From Chitinophagales bacterium (GTDB taxonomy: Bacteria > Bacteroidota > Bacteroidia > Chitinophagales > Chitinophagaceae): DNA of 64,000 nt. Of this stretch, positions 56,841 to 64,000 are shown piece after piece; the first letter of the stretch is position 1, and each line of letters begins with the position of its first letter. The stretch covers positions 1 through 64,000 of the forward strand of contig JAIXLO010000140.1 of the NCBI GenBank assembly GCA_026931325.1, given 5' to 3'. A program made the translations under genes and the position numbers. The notes beneath the pieces are model-generated. The model did no database searches. It was not told the DNA's origin and saw nothing but the letters and a program-made list of their open reading frames with translations.

Positions 56841-57023
56841 ATGAAAAAGATTAGAATAACTCAAATAAAAAGTGGAATTGATAGAAGTGAGCGTCAAAAG
56901 CAAACTTTAATAGCATTAGGACTAAAAAAAATTAATGCTTCAAGAGAATTAGAAGCAACACCACAAATTTTAGGAATGGTAAACAAAGTAAGCCATTTAG
57001 TAAAAGTTGAAGAAATTGCTTAA
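56841..57023 (+). CDS. rpmD: 50S ribosomal protein L30
   Basis: Small large-subunit protein, 60 residues with the start at ATG 56841 (MKKIRITQIKSGIDRSERQKQ); an upstream TTG adds two residues. LIALGLKKINASRELEATPQILGMVNKVSHLV fits the family. Confidence 0.95.
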   Translation: MKKIRITQIKSGIDRSERQKQTLIALGLKKINASRELEATPQILGMVNKVSHLVKVEEIA

Positions 57024-57054
57024 ACAAATTAATTTTTTAAAATAATAAAAGCGA

Positions 57055-57067
57055 GGGGCGATTCCCC
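57055..57067 (+). other. GC hairpin in the rpmD-rplO gap
   Basis: GGGG pairs with CCCC around CGATT, 27 bases before the rplO ATG. It is conspicuous in otherwise AT-rich sequence. Confidence 0.4.
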
Positions 57068-57094
57068 GAAAGTTTAAAATCAAAATAAATAACA

Positions 57095-57544
57095 ATGAAA
57101 TTACATTCTTTAAAACCTGCTGCAGGTAGTACACACAAATCAAAAAGATTAGGACGTGGTGAAGCAAGTGGTAAAGGAGGAACTTCCACCAAAGGAAATA
57201 AAGGTAGCCAAAGCCGTGCTGGGTATCAAAGAAAAAATGCACATGAAGGCGGTCAAATGCCTATACAACGTAGAGTGCCAAAGCGTGGATTTAAAAATAT
57301 AAATAGAGTAGAATACATAGTATTTAATTTAGGACGAATTGATTCAATGGTAGAAAAATATGCTTTGTCAGAATTTTCAAAAGAAAGTTTACGTAATCAA
57401 AAATTAATTAAACGTAACGATAAAGTAAAAATATTAGCTACAGGTGAAATTAAATCAAAACTAGCATTTAAAGTTGATGCTATTAGCGAAAAAGCTAAAG
57501 TAGCAATTGAAGCTGTTGGTGGTACTGTTGAGATTGTTAAATAA
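57095..57544 (+). CDS. rplO: 50S ribosomal protein L15
   Basis: Late-assembly protein binding several 23S rRNA domains. The 149 residues begin MKLHSLKPAAGSTHKSKRLGRGEASGKG and include GGQMPIQRRVPKRGF. Confidence 0.98.
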   Translation: MKLHSLKPAAGSTHKSKRLGRGEASGKGGTSTKGNKGSQSRAGYQRKNAHEGGQMPIQRRVPKRGFKNINRVEYIVFNLGRIDSMVEKYALSEFSKESLRNQKLIKRNDKVKILATGEIKSKLAFKVDAISEKAKVAIEAVGGTVEIVK

Positions 57545-57618
57545 AATTCAACTATATTGCACCACATTTTTAAAATGCTTTTTGATTTAAGATATTAACT
57601 GTTTAATAGAATAATCAA

Positions 57619-58968
57619 GTGAAAAAATTAATAGAAACAATAAAAAATATTTGGAACATTGAAGAGCTGAGAGGCAAAATCATTGTTACATTATTATTAA
57701 TACTTATTTACAGATTTGGTGCATTTATAGTATTACCAGGTATTGATACTGTTGCTTTAGATGCAATTAAAGCAAATAGTAAAACTGGTGGTTTATTAGG
57801 GTTATTTGATGCATTTGCAGGTGGAGCCTTTTCTCAGGCTTCCATTTTAGCATTAGGTATTATGCCTTACATTTCTGCTTCTATCTTTATGCAGTTGGCA
57901 ACTATTTTAGTACCTCAATTACAAAAAATTCAAAAAGAAGGAGAGAGTGGTCGTAAGAAAATAAATCAATGGACACGTTATCTTACAGTTATTGTAACTG
58001 CATTTCAAGCAGGTGCTTATATAGCTTATCTTAATGGAACTTATGGAGATGCTATTATTCCTTCATTTAAGCCTTTCTTCCCTGTAACAACTGTTCTTAT
58101 TTTAACTGCAGGTACTTTATTTGTAATGTGGTTAGGCGAAAAAATTCAAGATAAAGGATTAGGTAATGGTACATCAATTATCATTATGGTAGGTATATTA
58201 GCTCGTTTACCAATAAGCCTTATTCAAGAATGGACAGCAAAACAAGAAAAGGGTGGCGGTGGATTATTAATTTTCTTAATAGAAATTGCTGTTTTTATTG
58301 CTATAGTTTTATGTTTGATTTTACTTGAAAGAGGTATCAGAAGAATTCCTGTAAATTATGCTAAACAAATAGTTGGTAATAGACAGTTTGGAGGTGCAAG
58401 ACAATTTTTACCTATTAAAGTAAATAGTGGTGGTGTAATGCCAATCATTTTTGCTCAGGCAATTATGTTCTTACCTACTTTAATTTCTTTTACTAATTTA
58501 GATTCTAAAGAAGGAATTGTAAGAATTTTCAATGACCAAAGTAACGTATGGTATATGACAGTTTTTGGATTAATGGTTATTGGATTCACATTCTTATATA
58601 CAGCATTATTATTTAATCCAAAGCAAATAGCAGAAGATTTAAAAAAGAATAATGGTTTTATACCTGGGGTAAAACCTGGTCAACCAACAGCAGATTATAT
58701 TGGTGTAATCATGGATAGAATTACCTTGCCTGGAGCTATATTCCTTGCTATTGTTGGTATTTTACCTGGCTTTGCTGAAAGGTTAGGTGTATCTCAATCT
58801 TTTGCATCATTCTATGGAGGTACAAGTTTATTAATTATGGTAAGTGTTGTATTAGATACACTTCAACAAATTGAGACTTACTTATTAATGCGTAAATATG
58901 ATGGCTTAATGGGAAGTGGAAGAATAAGGGGTAATCAGTCTGCAAGTTTACCTACAAGCGTAATTTAA
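57619..58968 (+). CDS. secY: preprotein translocase subunit SecY
   Basis: Central channel of the Sec translocon in the inner membrane. The 449 residues start at GTG 57619 and form ten membrane segments. LGIMPYISASIFMQL, PVNYAKQIVGNRQFGG, LPIKVNSGGVMPIIFAQ and PGVKPGQPTADYI are family hallmarks. It follows rplO as usual in the spc operon, and a terminator-like stem precedes map. Confidence 0.98.
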   Translation: MKKLIETIKNIWNIEELRGKIIVTLLLILIYRFGAFIVLPGIDTVALDAIKANSKTGGLLGLFDAFAGGAFSQASILALGIMPYISASIFMQLATILVPQLQKIQKEGESGRKKINQWTRYLTVIVTAFQAGAYIAYLNGTYGDAIIPSFKPFFPVTTVLILTAGTLFVMWLGEKIQDKGLGNGTSIIIMVGILARLPISLIQEWTAKQEKGGGGLLIFLIEIAVFIAIVLCLILLERGIRRIPVNYAKQIVGNRQFGGARQFLPIKVNSGGVMPIIFAQAIMFLPTLISFTNLDSKEGIVRIFNDQSNVWYMTVFGLMVIGFTFLYTALLFNPKQIAEDLKKNNGFIPGVKPGQPTADYIGVIMDRITLPGAIFLAIVGILPGFAERLGVSQSFASFYGGTSLLIMVSVVLDTLQQIETYLLMRKYDGLMGSGRIRGNQSASLPTSVI

Positions 58969-58993
58969 TTTTTAAATAAATTTATTTTATTTT

Positions 58994-59027
58994 GAAACCT
59001 GTTGGAATGAAACCTCTAACAGGTTTC
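58994..59027 (+). terminator. terminator-like stem after secY
   Basis: GAAACCTGTT pairs perfectly with AACAGGTTTC, followed by TTTACTTTAT. Placed 25 bases after secY, it would reduce transcription into map. Confidence 0.7.
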
Positions 59028-59061
59028 TTTACTTTATAATACTATATATTTTTCAAAAGAT

Positions 59062-59871
59062 ATGATAACTTATAAATCAGAAGATGAAATAAAATTAATG
59101 AAACAATCAGCTATGCTGGTAAGTGAAACATTAGCAGAAGTAGCAAAAATTTTAAAACCAGGATTAACAACTTTACAAATCGATAATTTGTGCGATCAAT
59201 TTGTAAAAGACCATAAAGCAATACCATCTTTTAAAAATTATCATGGCTATCCTTATTCTATTTGTGCAAGTGTAAATGATGTTGTAGTTCATGGGTTTCC
59301 TAACAGTATTCCTTTAAAAGAAGGAGATATTGTTTCAATTGATTTGGGCGTAATATTAAATGGTTGGCATGGAGACCATGCTTATACTTTTATTTTAGGA
59401 GAAATAAATGCAGAATTATTACAACTTGTAAGAGTAACTAAAGAAAGCCTATATAAAGGAATTGAAAAAGCTATTGTAAATAATCGTATTGGAGATATAT
59501 CTTTTGCTATACAAGAACATACTGAAAAAAAATATGGCTATGGAGTTGTAAGAGAATTGGTAGGGCATGGATTGGGAAAAAACTTACACGAAGACCCTCA
59601 AGTACCAAATTATGGCAAACGTGGTTATGGTCCTAAACTAAGAGAAAATTTAGTATTAGCCATTGAACCAATGATTAATTTAGGAACAAGAGATGTTTAT
59701 ACAGAAAAAGATGGATGGACAATAAAAACAAAAGATGGCAAGCCTTCTGTACATTTTGAACATGATGTTTGTGTAAAAAAAGATAAACCATTAATTCTGT
59801 CTGATTTTAGTATTATTGAAGCTGCAGAAAAAGCAAACAGTAATTTGAATACAAATTATTATAGCAATTGA
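59062..59871 (+). CDS. map: type I methionine aminopeptidase
   Basis: Removes the initiator methionine from nascent proteins. The 269 residues carry the five metal ligands in their usual setting: VSIDLGVILNGWHGDHAYTF (two Asp), VGHGLGKNLHEDP (His), LAIEPMINLG (Glu) and HFEHDVCV (Glu). Usually infA-rpmJ-rpsM follow; here they do not. Confidence 0.97.
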   Translation: MITYKSEDEIKLMKQSAMLVSETLAEVAKILKPGLTTLQIDNLCDQFVKDHKAIPSFKNYHGYPYSICASVNDVVVHGFPNSIPLKEGDIVSIDLGVILNGWHGDHAYTFILGEINAELLQLVRVTKESLYKGIEKAIVNNRIGDISFAIQEHTEKKYGYGVVRELVGHGLGKNLHEDPQVPNYGKRGYGPKLRENLVLAIEPMINLGTRDVYTEKDGWTIKTKDGKPSVHFEHDVCVKKDKPLILSDFSIIEAAEKANSNLNTNYYSN

Positions 59872-59873
59872 AT

Positions 59874-59898
59874 AGTGTTTAAATAGTTTTTAAGCACT
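59874..59898 (+). terminator. possible terminator after map
   Basis: AGTGTTTAA can pair with TTAAGCACT (one G-T pair), followed by TTGTAATTTT. The stem is AT-rich and starts three bases after the map stop. Confidence 0.4.
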
Positions 59899-60005
59899 TT
59901 GTAATTTTAGTTGTAGTAAAAAAATTATAAATAAATCTTAAACAACTTCTTTGAATTTGCCCAAGTCCTTACTATGTTTACTTTATTATTTCTTCCAAAA
60001 AATAG

Positions 60006-60037
60006 TTGCATAGCTAACTAATTTTTCCTTAGCTTTG
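60006..60037 (+). promoter_or_regulatory. promoter of the FadN-like gene
   Basis: TTG (60006-60008) and TAGCTTTG (60030-60037) are 21 bases apart, the same geometry as the S10 promoter. It supports the ATG at 60077, because the earlier in-frame start at 60035 would lie inside the -7 box. Confidence 0.65.
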
Positions 60038-60076
60038 ATTTTCTATTTATATTACAATAAGATAAATTATTTTTTT

Positions 60077-62452
60077 ATGAAAAGGGTTATTAAAAAAGTT
60101 GCAGTATTAGGAAGTGGTGTTATGGGTAGTAGAATTGCTTGTCATTTTGCTGGTATTGGAGTTCAAGTATTATTGTTAGATATTGTTCCAAAAGATATTC
60201 CTGCTGATGCAAAACCATCTTTAAAAAATAAAATTGTAAACGATGCTTTAGCTGCTACTTTAAAAAGCAATCCAAGCCCTGTTTATACAAAAGATGTTGT
60301 CAAAAAAATTACTACAGGAAATTTTGATGACAATATGAAAGATATTGCTTCTTGCGATTGGATTATAGAAGTAGTAATTGAAAGATTAGACATAAAACAA
60401 CAAGTATATGAAAAAGTTGAGCAGTATAGAAAACAAGGAACATTAATTACATCTAATACATCTGGTATTCCTATTCATTTATTATCTCAAGGAAGAAGTG
60501 AAGATTTTAAAAAACATTTTTGCGGCACACACTTTTTTAATCCACCACGTTATTTAAGATTATTAGAAATAATTCCAACATCTGACACAGATCCATCTAT
60601 TGTTGATTTTTTAATGCACTATGGCGATTTATATTTAGGAAAAACAACAGTTTTATGTAAAGATACACCTGCATTTATTGCAAATAGAATTGGTGTATTT
60701 AGCATTATGAGCATTTTTCATATCATGGAAAAACTTAGTTTAACCATTGATGAAATTGATGCTTTAACTGGTCCAATCATTGGTCGGCCTAAATCAGCAA
60801 CATTTAGAACTGCCGATGTTGTTGGTATTGATACTTTGGTAAAAGTAGCAAAAGGCGTTGCAGATAATTGCCCAACTGATGAAGCAAAAAATATTTTTAC
60901 TATTCCTACATGGTTAGAAAAAGTTGTTGCCAATAATTGGTTAGGCGATAAAACAGGACAAGGATTTTTCAAAAAAATAAAATCAGATAAAGGCAAAGAA
61001 ATTCTAACATTGAATTTGCAAACAATGGAATATGTTGCAAGAACAAAACCAAAATTTGCAACTTTAGAAACAGCAAAACCAATTGAAGATTTAAAATCTC
61101 GTATCAAAGCATTATGTGTAGGTTCAGATAAGGCAGGAGAGTTTTATAAACAATTTCATTATTCATTATTTTCTTATATCTCTCATCGCATTCCAGAAAT
61201 TAGTGATGAAATTTATAGAGTTGACGATGCAATGATGGCAGGCTTTGGCTGGGAAATTGGAGCATTTGAAACTTGGGATGTTTTAGGTGTTGCAAAAACT
61301 GTTGAAGCTATGAAAGCTAATGGCTACAAGGTAGCAGCATGGATAGATGATATGTTATCAACAGGAGCAACCCATTTTTATAAAGTAGAAAATGGCAAAC
61401 GCTTATATTTTGATGTAGCTACAAAAACTTATAAAGCATTACCAGGTGGAGAATCATTTATTATTTTAAATAATTATTCAGATAAGTTAGTTTGGAAAAA
61501 TAGTGCTTGTAAAATGTATGATATGGGAGACGGTGTTGCAGGTTTTGAATGGAGTACAAAAATGAATAGCATTGGAGCTGAAGTTTTAGAAGGGTTAAAT
61601 AAAGCAATTAGGTTATCAGAAGAAAAATTTAAAGGCTTAGTAATTGCAAATGAAAGTGCCAACTTTAGTGCAGGAGCAAATGTTGGAATGATTTTTATGT
61701 TAGCCATAGAGCAAGAATATGATGAGTTAGATATGGCTATAAGAATGTTTCAAAATACAATGATGCGTTTGCGTTATAGTAGTGTTCCTGTTGTTACTGC
61801 ACCTCATGGATTAACATTAGGTGGTGGATGTGAAATGAATTTGCACGCAGATAAAATTTGTGCAGCAGCAGAAACTTATATAGGATTAGTAGAATTAGGT
61901 GTAGGCTTAATACCTGGTGGTGGCGGCACAAAAGAATTTGTTTTAAGAGCAAGTGATGAACTACATAAAGATGAACCAGAAACAACTACATTAAAAGAAA
62001 GATTTTTTGCTATAGCAACAGCTAAAGTTGCTACAAGTGCCTTTGAGGCTTATGAAATGGGCATTTTAAGAAAAGGACACGATGATGTAGTAATGAATAT
62101 TGGAAGAAGAATTGCTGAAGCAAAGAATAGTGTTATTGAAATGTATGATAAAGGATATACAATGCCACAGCAAAGAAAAGATATTAAAGTATTAGGACGT
62201 TTAGGCTTAGGAGCAATGCTTGCTGGCATTAATGGAATGTGGCGTGCAAATTATGCTACAGACCATGATGCTTTTGTTGCAAGAAAATTAGCTTATGTAA
62301 TGTGTGGTGGTGATTTAAGTGAACCTCAGTTTGTATCAGAACAATATTTATTAGATTTAGAAAGAGAAACATTCTTATCTCTATGTGGAGAAAAGAAAAC
62401 TTTAGAAAGAATTCAAAGCGTTTTAAAAACAGGTAAGCCATTAAGAAATTAA
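60077..62452 (+). CDS. 3-hydroxyacyl-CoA dehydrogenase / enoyl-CoA hydratase (FadN-like)
   Basis: Two-function beta-oxidation enzyme of 791 residues. The dehydrogenase comes first, with the NAD fold VAVLGSGVMGSRIACHFA at the N-terminus, NTSGIPIHLLSQ, GTHFFNPPRYLRLLEI and DTPAFIANRIG. The crotonase-fold part is C-terminal: NFSAGANVGMIF, PHGLTLGGGCEMNLHADKICAA and GLIPGGGGTKEF. This order matches Bacillus FadN and is the reverse of E. coli FadB. A thiolase partner, usually adjacent, is missing. Its stop codon runs into the palindrome that starts the RAYT element. Confidence 0.92.
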   Translation: MKRVIKKVAVLGSGVMGSRIACHFAGIGVQVLLLDIVPKDIPADAKPSLKNKIVNDALAATLKSNPSPVYTKDVVKKITTGNFDDNMKDIASCDWIIEVVIERLDIKQQVYEKVEQYRKQGTLITSNTSGIPIHLLSQGRSEDFKKHFCGTHFFNPPRYLRLLEIIPTSDTDPSIVDFLMHYGDLYLGKTTVLCKDTPAFIANRIGVFSIMSIFHIMEKLSLTIDEIDALTGPIIGRPKSATFRTADVVGIDTLVKVAKGVADNCPTDEAKNIFTIPTWLEKVVANNWLGDKTGQGFFKKIKSDKGKEILTLNLQTMEYVARTKPKFATLETAKPIEDLKSRIKALCVGSDKAGEFYKQFHYSLFSYISHRIPEISDEIYRVDDAMMAGFGWEIGAFETWDVLGVAKTVEAMKANGYKVAAWIDDMLSTGATHFYKVENGKRLYFDVATKTYKALPGGESFIILNNYSDKLVWKNSACKMYDMGDGVAGFEWSTKMNSIGAEVLEGLNKAIRLSEEKFKGLVIANESANFSAGANVGMIFMLAIEQEYDELDMAIRMFQNTMMRLRYSSVPVVTAPHGLTLGGGCEMNLHADKICAAAETYIGLVELGVGLIPGGGGTKEFVLRASDELHKDEPETTTLKERFFAIATAKVATSAFEAYEMGILRKGHDDVVMNIGRRIAEAKNSVIEMYDKGYTMPQQRKDIKVLGRLGLGAMLAGINGMWRANYATDHDAFVARKLAYVMCGGDLSEPQFVSEQYLLDLERETFLSLCGEKKTLERIQSVLKTGKPLRN

Positions 62453-62482
62453 CATAGTCTGACGGTTCCGTCAGACTATGTT
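62451..62482. repeat. left palindrome of the RAYT element
   Basis: AACATAGTCTGACGG, TT, then the exact reverse complement: 15-base perfect arms. The first two bases belong to the stop codon of the preceding gene. It could also end that gene's transcript. Confidence 0.85.
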
Positions 62483-62520
62483 AATTTGACTACTATTGTA
62501 TTAGATTATTTATCTTTCCT

Positions 62521-62550
62521 CATAATCTGACCAGTAGAGGTTAGATTATG
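62521..62550. repeat. internal REP-like hairpin before the RAYT gene
   Basis: CATAATCTGACC pairs with GGTTAGATTATG (one G-T pair) around AGTAGA. It shares the TCTGAC core with the outer palindromes and ends 14 bases before the transposase ATG. Confidence 0.6.
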
Positions 62551-62564
62551 TTAATGATTACTTA

Positions 62565-63191
62565 ATGAAATTCATTCCAGATAACTTATATCATATTTAT
62601 AATCAGGGAAATAATAGGCAAACCATTTTTCATGAACCTAATGATTATCTTACTTTCTTACGATTAACAAGAAATGTATTGTATCCTGTTTGTGATATTG
62701 TTGCATACTGTTGTATGCCTAATCATTTTCATTTTATTATTAGCACTAATGAGTATTCTTGTCAAATAAAGCAACAAGGAAATATTAGTATTGATGCTGT
62801 TACAAATGCAATTAGAAAGCTCTTAAGTGGATATGCAAGACTATACAATAAGAAATATCAGCAATCAGGTTCAGTATTCAGACAGAAAACAAAATCTAAG
62901 TGTTTGACAAATAATGATACAAAGAGCTTAACTCCTTCTAATGTTAAAGAATATTTGCTTACTTGTTTTCATTATGTACATCAAAACCCGTTAAGGGCTG
63001 GATTTGTAAGTAAATTAGAAGATTGGGATTTTTCATCTTTTAAAGATTATGCAGGGAAAAGAGATGAGAGTTTAATAAACAAAGAAATTGCTATAAATTA
63101 TGCTATATATAACCCTGATAGTTTTATAAAAGAAGCATATAAAGCATTGAGTGATGAATATGTGAAACAAATTAGATTTCTTACAACCTAA
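62565..63191 (+). CDS. REP-associated tyrosine transposase (RAYT, IS200-like Y1 domain)
   Basis: Single-strand DNA transposase-like protein of 208 residues that in other genomes recognises and cuts REP hairpins. YHIYNQGNNRQTIFHEPNDY starts the fold. The HUH metal site is PNHFHFII, and the helix carrying the tyrosine nucleophile is LSGYARLYNKKYQQSGSVFRQ. CFHYVHQNPLRAGFV is the conserved C-terminal block. Motifs and length look intact, so the protein may be active. Its stop codon overlaps the right palindrome by one base. Confidence 0.88.
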   Translation: MKFIPDNLYHIYNQGNNRQTIFHEPNDYLTFLRLTRNVLYPVCDIVAYCCMPNHFHFIISTNEYSCQIKQQGNISIDAVTNAIRKLLSGYARLYNKKYQQSGSVFRQKTKSKCLTNNDTKSLTPSNVKEYLLTCFHYVHQNPLRAGFVSKLEDWDFSSFKDYAGKRDESLINKEIAINYAIYNPDSFIKEAYKALSDEYVKQIRFLTT

Positions 63192-63228
63192 AATCAACAG
63201 TCTGACGGAACCGCCAGACTGTTGATTT
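63191..63228. repeat. right palindrome of the RAYT element
   Basis: 18-base arms (63191-63208 and 63211-63228) with one mismatch around AA. The core CAGTCTGACGG matches the left palindrome. Confidence 0.85.
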
Positions 63229-63238
63229 ACTGCATCCT

Positions 63239-63267
63239 AAACCTCTCAAGAGGTTTAGTTTTTTTTT
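63239..63267 (+). terminator. strong terminator between the RAYT element and gldF
   Basis: AAACCTCT pairs perfectly with AGAGGTTT around CA, followed by AG and nine T. Confidence 0.8.
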
Positions 63268-63307
63268 AGTTTTTACTTTTCATTTTTATCTTTTAGTTTT
63301 ACGCCCT

Positions 63308-64000
63308 ATGTGGATGATATGTAAAAAAGAGTGGCAACAATTTTTTAGTAATCTTACAGGTTATATTATTATTACAGTTTTTCTTGTAGTAAATGGCTTA
63401 GTATTATTTGTTTTTGAAGACAATATTTTTTCTTATGGCTATGCTACTTTAGAAAAATTTTTCCTTTTAGCTCCATGGATTTTATTGCTTCTAATTCCTG
63501 CTGTTACTATGCGTAGTTTTCCAGATGAATTTAAAACAGGCACTTACGAAATTCTTAAAACATTGCCTTTAACTTCTTGGAAAATAATTATAGGAAAATA
63601 TTTAGGAAATTTATTAGTAGTAATTATGGCATTATTGCCAACACTTGTTTACATCATTTCTATTCAACAATTAGCAGTAGGTGATGGATTAGATATGGCT
63701 GCTACAATGGGTGCTTATATTGGATTGTTTTTTTTAGCTGCTGTATTTACTGCAATAGGTATTTGTGCAGGAAGCTTTACTAGTAATGCTGTTATAGCTT
63801 TTATCATTAGCCTTATTGCATCTGCATTATTGTATTATGGATTTAATGCTCTAAGTAAATTAACTTTTCTTAGTGGTGGTATTGATTATTATTTAGAAAT
63901 GGCAGGTATAGATTTTCATTATAGTAGTATTAGCAAAGGTGTTATTGATACAAGAGATATCGTTTATTTTATCAGTATTATTATTTTATTGTTATTAATA
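63308..64000 (+). CDS. gldF: gliding-motility ABC transporter permease GldF, partial
   Basis: The first 231 codons of an ABC-2 type permease, open to the window edge. It starts MWMICKKEWQQFFSNLTGYI, close to known GldF starts (KELxxFFxSLTGYL). The motif MRSFPDEFKTGTYEILKTLP follows the second membrane segment, as in GldF and related ABC-2 permeases. At least five membrane segments are visible. With GldG and GldA it forms the transporter required for gliding in Flavobacterium; gldG should follow outside the window. Confidence 0.8.
   Translation, partial: MWMICKKEWQQFFSNLTGYIIITVFLVVNGLVLFVFEDNIFSYGYATLEKFFLLAPWILLLLIPAVTMRSFPDEFKTGTYEILKTLPLTSWKIIIGKYLGNLLVVIMALLPTLVYIISIQQLAVGDGLDMAATMGAYIGLFFLAAVFTAIGICAGSFTSNAVIAFIISLIASALLYYGFNALSKLTFLSGGIDYYLEMAGIDFHYSSISKGVIDTRDIVYFISIIILLLLI

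Larger units (their letters stand above)
62451..63228 (+). mobile_element. RAYT element bounded by palindromes
   Basis: A REP-associated tyrosine transposase gene with a palindrome at each end (62451-62482 and 63191-63228), both centred on GTCTGACGG/CCGTCAGAC or a one-base variant, plus a third imperfect hairpin between the left end and the gene. It lies between the FadN-like gene and gldF, in an otherwise short gap. No target duplication was identified. Confidence 0.75.

Noticed and set aside
59872..60076. Short ribosomal genes (infA or rpmJ) after map
   Set aside because: I found no frame resembling IF-1 or L36 in this gap; it is occupied by a weak stem and the promoter of the next gene.

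Overview
The window is strongly AT-rich and comes from a member of the Bacteroidota, most likely a Chitinophagaceae-like lineage. Evidence includes a SusC/SusD outer-membrane pair, promoters with the Bacteroidota -7 box TAnnTTTG, start codons preceded by A-rich stretches instead of Shine-Dalgarno sequences, a gliding-type ABC permease (GldF), the ferredoxin oxidoreductase KorB, a fused acyl-CoA mutase (IcmF) and a menaquinone operon. No tRNA, rRNA or CRISPR array was seen.

Layout. 1-6.0 kb: a SusC/SusD/lipoprotein uptake triad closed by a terminator. 6.1-12.4 kb: rplS and a TylF-like methyltransferase on the minus strand, rsmE with a GNAT-like gene, then a Kef-type antiporter facing a tandem universal stress protein. 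12.7-13.3 kb: a small toxin-antitoxin-like pair whose PIN-domain gene carries an in-frame stop codon. 13.4-16.4 kb: M28 peptidase, a small membrane protein, an SH3/NlpC hydrolase and an Rrf2 regulator with an IscR-like cysteine triad. 16.6-23.4 kb: menF-menD-menB-menA-menC-menE. 23.5-30.2 kb: CPBP protease, DUF2007 protein, rho, asnS, korB and ftsX. 30.4-33.6 kb: leuS, interrupted in frame by a DUF559 nuclease-like domain between inverted repeats. 33.6-46.9 kb: a TIGR02757-like gene broken by a TAG codon, a transsulfuration enzyme, icmF, an orphan ParA, metH without a homocysteine domain, aldehyde dehydrogenase, tadA, a YraN-like gene, manA and a DUF6580 protein. 47.0-59.9 kb: the S10-spc ribosomal protein operon from rpsJ to secY and map. 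60.0-62.5 kb: a FadN-like beta-oxidation enzyme. 62.45-63.23 kb: a REP-associated transposase gene between palindromes. From 63.3 kb: gldF, cut by the window edge.

Most of the window is housekeeping. The unusual signals are: (1) a DUF559 nuclease-like cassette with inverted ends inside the leuS editing-domain region, with related GC-rich short repeats at four other sites, one of which supplies a Shine-Dalgarno-like GGGAGG before rplN; (2) a RAYT gene bounded by near-identical palindromes; (3) two genes with late in-frame nonsense codons whose family-like coding sequence continues past the stop; (4) a different stem-loop in most of the unusually long gaps of the ribosomal protein operon, including a three-hairpin leader before rplC.

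All calls rest on reading the sequence and on recall of protein families. No database search or folding program was run.
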